A DNA stretch of 64,000 nt, taken from CAMDPA01 sp964574325 (GTDB lineage: Bacteria; Pseudomonadota; Alphaproteobacteria; Rhizobiales; Hyphomicrobiaceae). Each line of letters starts with the position of its first letter. Positions within the stretch are counted from its first letter, which is position 1. Below are positions 54,239 to 63,967 of the stretch, piece after piece. The stretch spans positions 1 through 64,000 of the forward strand of contig CAZNMY010000005.1 of NCBI GenBank assembly GCA_964574325.1. The letters run 5' to 3'. The notes beneath the pieces were generated by a model, which was not told where the DNA came from, did no database searches, and saw only the letters and a program-made list of their open reading frames with translations. Made by a program: the position numbers and the translations under genes.

Positions 54239-56470
54239 TCAACCCGCCGCCAGTTCGCGTGCGCACCTCTCGATTGCTGGGACCAGCAGAGGAAGACGGA
54301 TACCCCGCTCGCTCTGCAAGGCGGTCCGTCGCGGCATCGATGAGGGCACATCGCGGATGAGACCTGAGCCGAGGTCTGCCGCTCGCGCGACACGGCAGGC
54401 GAACTCGTGCCACGACAGGCTGCCGCTGCTCACGACGTGCCAGATGCCCTCGGCCTCGTCGATGAGCAGATCGAGCACACAGTGCACGAGATCTGGCACA
54501 TAGGTCGGAGACACCACCTGATTGCTGGCAGCGCTGAATAGCTCGCCGCGACGCAGCGCCGCGATCACAGCGGCCACGAAATTGTACCTGTCCCAGGGCC
54601 CGAAGAACGCTGAAGTGCGCACGACAAGGGAATGCGGATGGCTCGCCATCACATGCCGCTCCGCCTCCGCCTTGCTCTCGCCGTAGACGCACATCGGGCT
54701 CGTGGGGTCGCTCTCGAAATAAGGACGTTCGGCAAGGCCGTTGAACACCAGGTCGCTCGAAAACGTGACGAGCGGAATGTCGTAGTTGGCTGCGATCTCA
54801 GCCAGCACGGCGGGGCCGGTGGCGTTCTCGCGCATGCATCGCGACCGCTCGCCAGCCGCGTGCGCAACCCGCACGAAACCAGCCGTATTGACGATCGCCC
54901 ATGGTTGGAATTCCTGCATCATAGCGCGCACAGCATCAGGCTCGGCGATGTCCATCTCCTCCCTCGAAAGCAACCGGCAGGCGAGGCCGCGCTGACGGCA
55001 GATGCGCTCGAATGCTCGGCCCAGCGTACCCGTTCGCCCAGTCACGAGGATCGGGCGGGCTCGCGACGCGGGAGCCTGAGCAGCGGTCGCACCTACGCGG
55101 TGAAACCGGTCCGGGCGAAGCCACCAACCGACGTCCGCCGCCACCGGGTGGGTGCAGGCGCCCGAACGGGCTAGCGCGCAAACTGCTTTGGCGAGGGCCG
55201 TGGGGCGCGGCGGATCGGATCGGGCGTCGAGCAAGCCGGACTCGTAGAAGCCCTGCCGCTCGGTCAACAACGAGTTCCAGTCGACCGCGCCCGCCAGTGC
55301 CCACACCGTAACTGCGCAAACGTCGACCCCTTCACGCCGCTTCGTGACGGCGGCATTCCATGCGTGGACGAGCCAGCGGATCTGCTCCTCGCGCGTCGAT
55401 CCGTTGTGGACTTCTGTGATCGCGATCGGCAGCCGGTAGCGCTGCCACGCCTCATCGAGGCGCGCCGCGAAGCCCAGCTCGGCCGCCTCCACCGGAGCGC
55501 GCACCGCCGCGACGTCCGCATACCTTTGCTCGCCGTTACCGCCGATATGCTGGCCGGGATACCCTGCAACGTCGTCATCGAGGTAGCGGTCGCTCGTCAA
55601 GTAGTGATTGATGCCGACGATGTCGGGCCGGCACGGCGCATCGACGAGCGCGTCGAGCTGCCGTTCCGCAACGCCGCTGTGCGCGAAGCGACGATACCAG
55701 GCGTGATGGCGGTCGACCCGGCCCGTGAGCAGATCGAACGTGAGCCAGCGCCGCTCGTTCTCATAGCTCGCCTGATGGGCCAGCTGCGGTGTGCTGAAGA
55801 TTCGTCCAAGGTCCTCGGTTTGGACGAGGCGTGCGCTGGGCGTGATGCGCCGCACTGCGTCCATCGAAGCAGCCACGGCCGTGCATTGAATCGCCAGCGC
55901 GCGCAGGAACGTCGCTTCATCCCTCGCGTGCGGAAACCAGTGGCCGTAGAGAGCGCTGAAACGAGCCGTGGTCAGTGGCTCGTTGACAGGTGTGAAATCC
56001 TCGATCCAGGGATAACGTGCGGCGACGGCGGCGGCGTGCTGCGCCAGGAGACGCGGGAACTCGGGATCGAGCAGATGGGTGTAGCGCGGTCCCGAGCCGT
56101 GATGCACGAGCCCGGCCACGACCGGCAGCCCCAAGTCCTGCAACTTTCGCAGTCGCGTGTCACACCACGACCAATCCCGCTCGCCGGGTGAACGGGGAGC
56201 TACTGCTTCCCACAGCACCGGATAGCGCAGACGCGCCAAGCCAAGTCCCGCCGCTGTGTCGAGATCGGCGATGCGATGTATATGACCGGTTTCGGCGCAC
56301 TGGTTCCGGTACGCGTCGCGGATGCGCGCGATTGTGCATTCGAAACCGCCCCACATCTCGAGCGGCGTTACGGCCTGCAGTGCTCCAGTCGTCGGCTTGT
56401 CGGTCATGAGCATTGCAACTCCCACGCTTTGGTGGGCGTTCCCCGATGGACGGTCTATCTGCCTCAGCAT
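54239..56470 (-). CDS. Fusion of a GH1-like glycosidase and an RmlD-like sugar-nucleotide reductase
   Basis: A 743-residue protein. The N-terminal part (about 40-425) is GH1-like, with TPVNEPLTTARF (acid/base Glu) and IAITEVHNGS (nucleophile Glu). The C-terminal part (about 468-740) is an RmlD-like short-chain dehydrogenase with ILVTGRTGTLGRAFE, VTFSSDLVFNG and YGESK (Tyr and Lys). ATG 56470 overlaps the galactokinase stop (ATGCTGA). ATG at 56413 or 56407 is an alternative. No signal peptide is seen, so it is probably cytoplasmic. RmlD-type enzymes reduce 4-keto-6-deoxy sugar nucleotides; no separate rmlD occurs here. The pairing of a hydrolase with a reductase is unusual, and the GH1 part may not be hydrolytic. 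Confidence 0.88.
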   Translation of the reverse strand: MLRQIDRPSGNAHQSVGVAMLMTDKPTTGALQAVTPLEMWGGFECTIARIRDAYRNQCAETGHIHRIADLDTAAGLGLARLRYPVLWEAVAPRSPGERDWSWCDTRLRKLQDLGLPVVAGLVHHGSGPRYTHLLDPEFPRLLAQHAAAVAARYPWIEDFTPVNEPLTTARFSALYGHWFPHARDEATFLRALAIQCTAVAASMDAVRRITPSARLVQTEDLGRIFSTPQLAHQASYENERRWLTFDLLTGRVDRHHAWYRRFAHSGVAERQLDALVDAPCRPDIVGINHYLTSDRYLDDDVAGYPGQHIGGNGEQRYADVAAVRAPVEAAELGFAARLDEAWQRYRLPIAITEVHNGSTREEQIRWLVHAWNAAVTKRREGVDVCAVTVWALAGAVDWNSLLTERQGFYESGLLDARSDPPRPTALAKAVCALARSGACTHPVAADVGWWLRPDRFHRVGATAAQAPASRARPILVTGRTGTLGRAFERICRQRGLACRLLSREEMDIAEPDAVRAMMQEFQPWAIVNTAGFVRVAHAAGERSRCMRENATGPAVLAEIAANYDIPLVTFSSDLVFNGLAERPYFESDPTSPMCVYGESKAEAERHVMASHPHSLVVRTSAFFGPWDRYNFVAAVIAALRRGELFSAASNQVVSPTYVPDLVHCVLDLLIDEAEGIWHVVSSGSLSWHEFACRVARAADLGSGLIRDVPSSMPRRTALQSERGIRLPLLVPAIERCARELAAG

Positions 56471-57555
56471 TGCTTTCGAGGTCGAGGTACCAGGATCGAG
56501 GCGTCGTACACTCCCGCAGTCGCTATCACGGTTCGACCGATCTTCGCGGCGGTTCCGACTTTCACCAAGGCAACGCAGGCACCGCCGAACCCGGCCCCCG
56601 TCATGCGTGCACCCAGGACGTCGTCCCTGCCGTTCAAGGTGCCGACGAGCGCTTCGACTGAGGGTGCAACCACGTCGAAATCGTCACGCAATCCCTCGTG
56701 CGACTCCACCATGAGACGGCCGAACACGTCGGCGTCCGCATGCACCGCGGCGGCCACGCGCTCATTCTCCGCGAGCACGAAGCGCGCTCTGCTGCGTATT
56801 GGCTCCGGCAGGCGCTCGACCCGAGCGGGGTCTTCGACCTCGCGCAGGCTCGCCACCCCCATGGCTGCCGCAGCCGCCCGGCACTCCTCGATACGCCGAT
56901 TGTACCCGCTCGTGAGCAGCGAGCGTCGCGTGCCGCTGTCGAGCACCAAGATCTCGGCACCGTCCGGCAGTGCGAACAGCTCCCAGGTCAGGGACCGCGT
57001 ATCGAGGAACAGCATGCGGTCCGGCGTCGCGAGGCTCGCAGCCATCTGGTCCATCATGCCACACGGCACGCCGACGTGCCTGGTCTCGGCTTGATGCGCC
57101 ATCATCGCCAGCTCGACCGCTCCGAGCCCTAGGCCGAGCAGCTTGTCGATTGCTCTGAGCAAGGCGACCTCGAGGGAGGCGCTGCTCGACAGCCCCGCGC
57201 CCACGGGGACTTCCGAGGTGACCATGAGCAGCAGCGGCGGCACAGCTACGCCGCGCTCCTCGACTACCTTTATCGCAGCCTGCACGTAGCGCCCGAACCC
57301 GCTCGCCGCATTGAACTCGTCGTATCTCACATGCTCGTCCAGCGTCTCGCTGATCGCCTCGTGTGGTCCATTTGTTCGGCGGAACGCCGCCAACACGCTC
57401 GTCTGCTGGGGGATACCGGCAGGCAGCACCAGCCCCGCGTTGTAGTCGGTATGGTCTCCGATCAGGTTCACCCGTCCGGGCGCACGGGTTCCAATCTCGG
57501 GCCTCTGGCCGAATCGCTGAAGGAATCGTGTGGCAGCTGCGTCGTCGATGATCAT
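56464..57555 (-). CDS. galK: Galactokinase
   Basis: A 363-residue GHMP kinase. It phosphorylates galactose to galactose-1-phosphate with ATP. ATG 57555 overlaps the galT stop (ATGA); the frame is open further upstream only because it overlies galT. The motifs are TRAPGRVNLIGDHTDYNAG (galactokinase signature), VPVGAGLSSSASLEV (ATP-binding GHMP loop) and MTGAGFGGACVALV near the C-terminus, plus the family's CGMMDQMAAS. All are intact. It is third in an operon with overlapping stops and starts. Confidence 0.95.
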   Translation of the reverse strand: MIIDDAAATRFLQRFGQRPEIGTRAPGRVNLIGDHTDYNAGLVLPAGIPQQTSVLAAFRRTNGPHEAISETLDEHVRYDEFNAASGFGRYVQAAIKVVEERGVAVPPLLLMVTSEVPVGAGLSSSASLEVALLRAIDKLLGLGLGAVELAMMAHQAETRHVGVPCGMMDQMAASLATPDRMLFLDTRSLTWELFALPDGAEILVLDSGTRRSLLTSGYNRRIEECRAAAAAMGVASLREVEDPARVERLPEPIRSRARFVLAENERVAAAVHADADVFGRLMVESHEGLRDDFDVVAPSVEALVGTLNGRDDVLGARMTGAGFGGACVALVKVGTAAKIGRTVIATAGVYDASILVPRPRKQC

Positions 57556-58706
57556 GGCGCGACTGCCCTGAGCGCCGCCGCTGCCGGCTCCGGCACGACG
57601 TCGCTCGCGAATACGCCGGCGGCGAGCTCTGTGCCCGCCAGGAATTTGAGCTTTGCTGATGCCCGGAGCAGCGGCCAGATCTCGATGCGAACACGCCACT
57701 CTGCATGGTCGTCGTTGTCGAAGGGCCGCTGGTTTACCGTCAGCAGGTAAGGCATCGGGCGTTGCCACAATCCCTCCAGACGGCGCAGTGCAGCCCCAAG
57801 CACGGCCGCGATGTCCCTCAGGGCGGCCGGCGGCAGCTCGGCCAGATCCCGCGCAGGCACCAGCGGTACGACCCAGATTTCGTAAGGGAAGCGCGCGAAC
57901 GGCGGAACGAAACTGACTGCCTCCTCGCGCCGGTCGATCACTCGTAGGCCGGCTTCGATTTCGGCATGGGCTACGGCGCCCGCCAGATCCGCACCGACGC
58001 GACCGAGGTGCGCGCGCAGGAGGGCCGACTGCCGTGCTTGGCGGGCGGGCACGAAGCCATAGCCGTAGATTTGTCCATGCGGGTGGCTCAGCGTAACCCC
58101 CATTTCCGCGCCTCTGTTCTGGAACGGCAGAACGTAGCGGACGCCCTCGGCCGCCAGCGCCAGAGTGCGTTCGGCGATTACCTCCAGTACCAACGCGATG
58201 CGATCATCTCCGAGTAGCCCAAGCGATGTGTTCTCGTCCTGACCGAACACGATCACCTCCGCCCGACCGACAGCAGGCGCGGCCAGCGCACCCTGCACAG
58301 GGGCTACAACGTCGGTGGCTGCAGTCAGGCTCGGAAAGCGGTTCTCGAACACGGCAACCTGCCAGTTGCCATTCGGCAGCTCGGTCGGTCGCATCGGGTC
58401 ACGCGTTGGCGCTAATGGGTTGATGTCCTGGCTTCGCGGATCGGTCGAAGGCCGGGCCTGCCTGTGGGCAGCATAGATCACCCACTCCCCATCGAAGGGA
58501 TTCCAGCGCATGTGCGGCTGGGCCACGACAGCTGGGCCGCCGGGCACCGGAACCGGGCCTTGCGCCGTCCAGATCTGCTCACGGGCGAAAAGCCAGAGTT
58601 TGCGGCCGTCGGGCTTTTCGAATTCTGCGCGGTGCAACGACGCCTCCACTTGCCTCTGTGACAATCGCACAAGCTGATCCGGGGTTCCAAGTCGTGCCTT
58701 GTTCAA
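57552..58706 (-). CDS. galT: Galactose-1-phosphate uridylyltransferase
   Basis: 384 residues from TTG 58706, which overlaps the TGA of the preceding GH2 gene (TTGA). Longer upstream extensions overlie that gene and are not credible. Family motifs are MRWNPFDGEWVIYAAHRQARP, here near residue 65, FENRFPSL, LSHPHGQIYGYGF with the catalytic His-Pro-His, and FARFPYEIWVVP. It swaps UMP between UDP-glucose and galactose-1-phosphate to give UDP-galactose. The N-terminal 50 residues are an extension compared with the usual length of about 345. No galE is in the window. Confidence 0.93.
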   Translation of the reverse strand: MNKARLGTPDQLVRLSQRQVEASLHRAEFEKPDGRKLWLFAREQIWTAQGPVPVPGGPAVVAQPHMRWNPFDGEWVIYAAHRQARPSTDPRSQDINPLAPTRDPMRPTELPNGNWQVAVFENRFPSLTAATDVVAPVQGALAAPAVGRAEVIVFGQDENTSLGLLGDDRIALVLEVIAERTLALAAEGVRYVLPFQNRGAEMGVTLSHPHGQIYGYGFVPARQARQSALLRAHLGRVGADLAGAVAHAEIEAGLRVIDRREEAVSFVPPFARFPYEIWVVPLVPARDLAELPPAALRDIAAVLGAALRRLEGLWQRPMPYLLTVNQRPFDNDDHAEWRVRIEIWPLLRASAKLKFLAGTELAAGVFASDVVPEPAAAALRAVAP

Positions 58707-61438
58707 GATGAGTCGCTGGGCCGAGGCTTGACGGCCGCACCGAGAGCCTTTTCGATCAACGCATCGAACAGAACTGTGGCGGTCGGATCGGCGCGGGGCG
58801 GATCCCTCGAGACACGGAACGTCGTCGCCAGGAGACGTCCGCTGCCGTAGCCGCACTCCATGATCAGTGCGACAGGCTTGTGCACCCACCCGACGAACAG
58901 GCCGGCGTGCACTCGCCCCTGAAAGTCGTGCCGGTTGCCGCCCGAAATCACATGGGTCGGAATTACCCGGTCGAACGTGAGATCCAGTAGCGGGCCGCCG
59001 GGCAGGCGCGAGTACGGTCCCTGCCGGTGTAGCCAGCTGAATGAGGACGCCCAATCACCCTGCCAGGGTGTGCCGCTGCGCGCTTCGATCTGGACATTCT
59101 GCCAATGAGGGAAGAACGGATAGAGCGGCATCGCGCTGTCGGCAACGAGCAATACACGGCTGCCCTCACGCACGGAGTCGGCCAGCGCTGCATCGAGGTT
59201 CCGCGTGACGATCAGGTCGGCTGCATCGGCGCGGTTCGCAGCCGCGTAGCCGAGTGCCTGTAGATGCTCCATCAACAGCGGATCGGACGACCACAGAAGA
59301 AGATGCCGGTCTGGCTGACGCCGCGACGGATACAGCGCGAGATCGATCCAGTTCCGTGCAACCTCCTGGCCATCGGCTTTCAGCAGGAGCTCTATAAGCA
59401 AGTTGCGCGGCGTCTCGGCGGTCGGCAGTTCGATGATCGCTTCGAGCTGCGTTTCCGTTCCAGGCTGCAGCGGCGGCACGGCAATGCTGAGAGGCTCGAC
59501 GTTTTCGCCCATCCGGATCTGCAGCATCGTTGCCGAGAGTGGCGCCCCGGCAGCATGAGTCACGGTGAGTGGCAGCGTCAGCCGCTCGCCCGCCCAGAAG
59601 GACCACCGCTCGAGGTGGGGAACCACCAGGGTGTCGGCATTGATGTGCGCAAGCTCGTTGAGGAAAATGCGTGGATGCCGGCGCATGTCTAGCAGGCCAT
59701 TTGCCTCCCAGTGCACGTCTGTGAGCTCCGTGATCACATATCCGGCAAGCTGCGGCTTCAAGCGCATGCGCTCGATCTGGTATTTGAGCGCGTGGAACTG
59801 GTGCCACTGGGTGGCAGTGACGAGATTGTCGACGCTGTCGAAAACACGGTCGAGGTGCCAGTCCGCGAAACGGTTTTCCAGACCATGCGGGTACATCACG
59901 CCCCCGCCCCAGTCGTGGCCCGTCTCGAACCACCAGGGCTCGCGCCCGTCCGGCCCCGCCAGAAGCTTCGGATCAGGCAGGCCCCAGTTGCCGAACTCGG
60001 AGCACAGCAACGGCTCCTGCCCGGTCGGCTCGCCATCGCTGTCGGGGCTGAAGAGGAAGCTGTTTCGGGCAGCGAGCTTGTCGACGAAGTCGTCCCACGA
60101 CTTCCGACTATCTGGAATAGCGGCATAGTAGTGATAGTCGGCAATGTCGGACTTGAGATGGAAACTCGGATGCAGCGGGGAATTGTCGACGACCAGGCGG
60201 GAAGGATCATAGGCCTTCAGCCAGTCGAATGTTTTCTTCAGCCACGCGCGGTGGCGGCGGTCGTGCACGAGATCGACACCCCAGTTCTCGTTGATGATGG
60301 TCCAGATCACGATCGAAGGATGATGGTGGTCACGGTCGACCATGCCCTTCATCAGCGCTTCCTTGCGGGCTCGTGACCGCTCGGTCGAAATCCCGCCGTT
60401 CGGCAGTTCGGCCCACACCAGGATCCCCACCCGGTCGGCCGCATCGAGGTAGCGCGGATCCGGCGCCTTGATGTGTAAACGCACGCAATTCAGTCCGAGC
60501 GATTTGGCCTTCCGCAGTTGATCTTCAGCATAATCCGTGGACGGGAGCGTGCAGATCGTCTCGGGATAGTAGTCCTGATCGAGCGCGCCACGCAGGTGAA
60601 ACGGCTTGCCGTTGAGCCAGAAGCGTCCGCTTCGGGCTTCGAACGAGCGAAAGCCGAACGTGCGGACCACCGCATCGAGCACCTCACTCTTGCCCAGCAA
60701 TGCGACGCGAAGTCGGTAAAGACAGGGATCTTCCGGCGACCAGGCGCGAACGTCCGGCACCACGATCAGGTCGACCTCCAGCTCGTCTGCACCCACCGCG
60801 AGCTCGGCCCGATGCACGGCGGCGACCGTTCCCACAGGATCGACCACCGTGAGCTCGGCGGTGAGAGACTGCGTCGCAGGACCGGCCAGAAGTACACGAA
60901 CCGCGAGAGTGCCTCCGACTAGACTGGGCCAGACGCGCAGCTGAGCGACGTGATCCGCATTCCTGCACTCGAGGCGAACCGACTGCCAGATGCCCGACAA
61001 AGGGCCGTACCAGCTCTGCTTGCCGAACGGAATCTCGGCAAGGGGGAAATCCGGGAATTGACTGGGATCGTCGGTAGGGCTTTCGACTCTGACCTTTATT
61101 TCGTTTTGTCCTTCTCGCACGCTTTCCGATACGTCCAGGAAGAACGGTAGGAATCCGCCTTCATTGGCACCGGCATATTGCTCGTTCATCCACACGCGCG
61201 CGTTGTGGAACACGGCCCCGAAATGAACGTACACACGCCCCCGGCGCCAGCCACGTGGAACATTGAACTGGCGCGCGTAGACACCGATGCCGGACCTCGT
61301 GCGCAGGTCGGCAAACTGGGCCTGCCAGGGCGCGGGCACGTGGGCTCTGCGGACCTGAACGGTGGTCGCCCGCGCGCCCGCGTACATGAAGTCCCACGTT
61401 CCATCGAGGCTGATCGGCCCGCTTGTGTCTCGTTTCAT
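58703..61438 (-). CDS. GH2-family glycosidase (beta-galactosidase/beta-mannosidase-like)
   Basis: 911 residues from ATG 61438 (MKRDTSGPISLDGTWDF); the upstream TTG at 61483 is less likely. The N-terminal sugar-binding domain (about 10-180) has WMNEQYAGANEGGFLPF and IWQSVRLECR. An Ig-like domain follows, then the barrel with the acid/base region IIWTIINENWGVD and the nucleophile region LLCSEFGNWGLP. C-terminal domains extend to 911. No signal peptide is evident, so it probably acts on imported sugars in the cytoplasm. Its place before galT and galK supports galactosidase activity. Substrate preference among GH2 members cannot be settled here. Confidence 0.88.
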   Translation of the reverse strand: MKRDTSGPISLDGTWDFMYAGARATTVQVRRAHVPAPWQAQFADLRTRSGIGVYARQFNVPRGWRRGRVYVHFGAVFHNARVWMNEQYAGANEGGFLPFFLDVSESVREGQNEIKVRVESPTDDPSQFPDFPLAEIPFGKQSWYGPLSGIWQSVRLECRNADHVAQLRVWPSLVGGTLAVRVLLAGPATQSLTAELTVVDPVGTVAAVHRAELAVGADELEVDLIVVPDVRAWSPEDPCLYRLRVALLGKSEVLDAVVRTFGFRSFEARSGRFWLNGKPFHLRGALDQDYYPETICTLPSTDYAEDQLRKAKSLGLNCVRLHIKAPDPRYLDAADRVGILVWAELPNGGISTERSRARKEALMKGMVDRDHHHPSIVIWTIINENWGVDLVHDRRHRAWLKKTFDWLKAYDPSRLVVDNSPLHPSFHLKSDIADYHYYAAIPDSRKSWDDFVDKLAARNSFLFSPDSDGEPTGQEPLLCSEFGNWGLPDPKLLAGPDGREPWWFETGHDWGGGVMYPHGLENRFADWHLDRVFDSVDNLVTATQWHQFHALKYQIERMRLKPQLAGYVITELTDVHWEANGLLDMRRHPRIFLNELAHINADTLVVPHLERWSFWAGERLTLPLTVTHAAGAPLSATMLQIRMGENVEPLSIAVPPLQPGTETQLEAIIELPTAETPRNLLIELLLKADGQEVARNWIDLALYPSRRQPDRHLLLWSSDPLLMEHLQALGYAAANRADAADLIVTRNLDAALADSVREGSRVLLVADSAMPLYPFFPHWQNVQIEARSGTPWQGDWASSFSWLHRQGPYSRLPGGPLLDLTFDRVIPTHVISGGNRHDFQGRVHAGLFVGWVHKPVALIMECGYGSGRLLATTFRVSRDPPRADPTATVLFDALIEKALGAAVKPRPSDSS

Positions 61439-61644
61439 TTCACCCACTACCAAAGCGCGCGCCGCCCGGCAGACGCGCGACAAAGCCGACGAATTTGCCG
61501 TCCACCCGACTACAACGAACCGCGATGTCGCATAGTTGGTTGCTTAGTGCGCAGCGTTTGCGGCGCTAGGCGGCACCTGGGAACCGCGGAGAGCACGGCG
61601 ACGTTGTGATGTTGTTGTCGAGCACCCCAGGAACCGGGAGTTTC

Positions 61645-62823
61645 ATGATGAGAGATGCGCTATCGAGCAGGACCCGACACTTGGTCTGCTTCTCTCACCT
61701 CAGATGGAACTTCGTCTTCCAGCGCCCACAGCATCTGCTGACGCGTGCCGCGCGTACGTATTGCGTCCACTTCTTCGAGGAGCCACTTTTCGCGGACGTT
61801 CGGGAGCCGCGACTTGATATTCGTACCGGTGCCCCGAATGTCGTCGTTCCGGTGTTGCCCGAGACCTCCGATCCTGCTGATCGCGATGCGATGCTGCGCA
61901 CACTGCTCGATTCGTATCTCGAAGACGTCAGCCAACCGATTGAAGTTGGCTGGTACTACACGCCCATGGCGTTGCGGTTCTCGAGCCACCTGCAGTTTCC
62001 GGTGTGTGTTTACGACTGTATGGACGAGCTGGCTCAGTTCAAGGGTGCGCCACCCGAGATGAAGGCTTTTGAGCGTCTGCTCATGCGGCGGGCACACGTG
62101 GTGTTCACAGGCGGACTGAGCCTTTACGAATCGAAACGACCCTATCATGCCAACGTTCACGCATTCCCTAGCAGCGTGGATATCCGACATTTCCTTCCTG
62201 CGCGATCGATGCGACTGCCGGAGCCAGCCGATCTGGACGGTCTCGCGGGGCCTCGCATCGGCTACTTCGGGGTGATCGACGAACGCCTGGATATTGATCT
62301 GGTCGACAGGGTCGCTGCGATGAGGCCAGACTGGCAATTCGTGATGATAGGTCCGATTGCCAAGATTGATCCGGCCGGACTTCCAAAGCGAAGCAACATT
62401 CATTGGCTCGGCGCAAAGGACTACACGGAGCTGCCCGCTTATCTTGCGGCCCTCGACGTCGGCTTCATGCCGTTCGCTCAGAACGCAGCCACTCGGTTTA
62501 TCAGCCCGACCAAGACACCCGAGTTCCTTGCTGCCGGAATCCCCGTCGTCTCCACTCCGATCGTCGACGTGGTTCGAACATGGGGAGCGTGGAACCTCGT
62601 TGAGATCGCCGCCGACGCGCCGGCAATGACAGCCAGTATCGAGAGGCTGCTCGCGCGACGTCGCCGAAGAGACTGGTCAGGCTGGCTTGCGGATGTCGAC
62701 CGCAAGCTCGCCTCGACCTCGTGGGACACGACGTGGGGGGCCATGCTCCACCAGATTCAAGGCGCCGCGCGTGGCTCGCAGGGCGGCGCGCGCATCGAGC
62801 ACGCGCAGGTGAGCCATGTTTGA
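61645..62823 (+). CDS. Glycosyltransferase, GT4/family 1 type
   Basis: A 392-residue soluble protein; MMRDALSSRTRHLVCFSHLR follows a CCGGGAG site. The N-terminal half has FVFQRPQHLLTRAARTYCVH, a pattern seen in glycosyltransferases associated with UDP-galactopyranose mutase. The C-terminal half has GPRIGYFGVIDERLD, NIHWLGAKDYTELPAYLAAL, and the nucleotide-sugar-binding SPTKTPEFLAAGIPVVSTP. It overlaps glf by eight bases, suggesting coupled translation and a role in transferring galactofuranose or a related sugar. It diverges from the galactose operon over about 206 bases. Confidence 0.85.
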   Translation: MMRDALSSRTRHLVCFSHLRWNFVFQRPQHLLTRAARTYCVHFFEEPLFADVREPRLDIRTGAPNVVVPVLPETSDPADRDAMLRTLLDSYLEDVSQPIEVGWYYTPMALRFSSHLQFPVCVYDCMDELAQFKGAPPEMKAFERLLMRRAHVVFTGGLSLYESKRPYHANVHAFPSSVDIRHFLPARSMRLPEPADLDGLAGPRIGYFGVIDERLDIDLVDRVAAMRPDWQFVMIGPIAKIDPAGLPKRSNIHWLGAKDYTELPAYLAALDVGFMPFAQNAATRFISPTKTPEFLAAGIPVVSTPIVDVVRTWGAWNLVEIAADAPAMTASIERLLARRRRRDWSGWLADVDRKLASTSWDTTWGAMLHQIQGAARGSQGGARIEHAQVSHV

Positions 62824-63967
62824 TTGGCTTGTCGTCGGCGCCGGCTTCGCTGGGAGCGTGCTGGCAGAGCGCATTGCGAATGAGCGCCACGAGCGCGTGT
62901 TGCTGATCGACCGGCGGCCCCACGTTGGCGGCAACGCATACGACCGGCACGACGATGCCGGTCTACTGATCCACCAGTACGGGCCGCACATCTTCCATAC
63001 CAACAGCGAGCGAATCTTCACGTATCTTTCGCGGTTCACCGACTGGAGGGCCTATGAGCACAAAGTGCTGGCGTTCGTGGACGGGCAGCTCCTGCCCATT
63101 CCGATCAATCAAGACACGGTCAACCGACTCTATGGTTTGACCCTGGACGCAGCGGGGGTGGAGGAGTTCTTTCAGAGCCGCGCTGAGAAGATCGATACAA
63201 TCCGTACTTCCGAAGATGTCATCGTGGGGCGCGTCGGAAGGGAACTCTACGTCAAATTTTTTCGTGACTACACGCGCAAGCAATGGGGCATGGACCCTTC
63301 GGAACTCGACAAGTCCGTCACCGCGCGCGTGCCCGTTCGCACGAACCGAGACGATCGCTATTTCTCGGACCGGTTCCAGTACATGCCGAAGCGCGGCTAC
63401 ACCGCAATGTTCGAGCGCATGCTGGCAAACCCGCGGATCTCCGTCCTGCTGCAGACCGATTTTCGGGACGTGGCTCGCCTCGTCCCTCACAAGCGCGTGA
63501 TCTACACGGGCCCGATCGACGAGTATTTCGACTATAGGTTCGGCCGGCTGCCTTACCGCTCGTTGCAATTCGAGCATGTCACGCTCGACGAAGTGTGCCA
63601 TCAGCCCGTCGCTGTCGTAAATTATCCGCAGACCGAGCGCTATACGCGCGTCACCGAGTACAAGCACCTCACAGGGCAGACCAACGCGCGGACCAGCCTG
63701 ACCTACGAGTATCCGTGCGACGTCGGCGATCCCTACTACCCCATCCCGCGCCCGGAGAACGCGGCGCTCTACAAGCGCTACGAGAAGCTGGCCGAGAGCA
63801 CGCCGGATGTCTGGTTCGTCGGTCGGCTCGCCACCTACAGGTACTACAATATGGACCAGGTGGTTGGGCAGGCACTTGCCACATTCGAGCGCATCCAGGA
63901 GGACGTTCCTGTTCAACGGCCGAGCACGCCACCCGCGAGGGGTATGGTACAGCCGGCTATCGCATGA
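62816..63967 (+). CDS. glf: UDP-galactopyranose mutase
   Basis: A 383-residue flavoenzyme. It interconverts UDP-galactopyranose and UDP-galactofuranose. The FAD-binding start is WLVVGAGFAGSVLAERIA, followed by DRRPHVGGNAYD and YGPHIFHTNSERIF. KFFRDYTRKQWGMDP, PKRGYTAMFERML, YTGPIDEYFDYRFG and RLATYRYYNMDQVVGQAL are all family-specific. Length matches bacterial Glf. It makes the donor for galactofuranose in surface glycans. Its stop overlaps a further ATG. Confidence 0.96.
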   Translation: MFDWLVVGAGFAGSVLAERIANERHERVLLIDRRPHVGGNAYDRHDDAGLLIHQYGPHIFHTNSERIFTYLSRFTDWRAYEHKVLAFVDGQLLPIPINQDTVNRLYGLTLDAAGVEEFFQSRAEKIDTIRTSEDVIVGRVGRELYVKFFRDYTRKQWGMDPSELDKSVTARVPVRTNRDDRYFSDRFQYMPKRGYTAMFERMLANPRISVLLQTDFRDVARLVPHKRVIYTGPIDEYFDYRFGRLPYRSLQFEHVTLDEVCHQPVAVVNYPQTERYTRVTEYKHLTGQTNARTSLTYEYPCDVGDPYYPIPRPENAALYKRYEKLAESTPDVWFVGRLATYRYYNMDQVVGQALATFERIQEDVPVQRPSTPPARGMVQPAIA

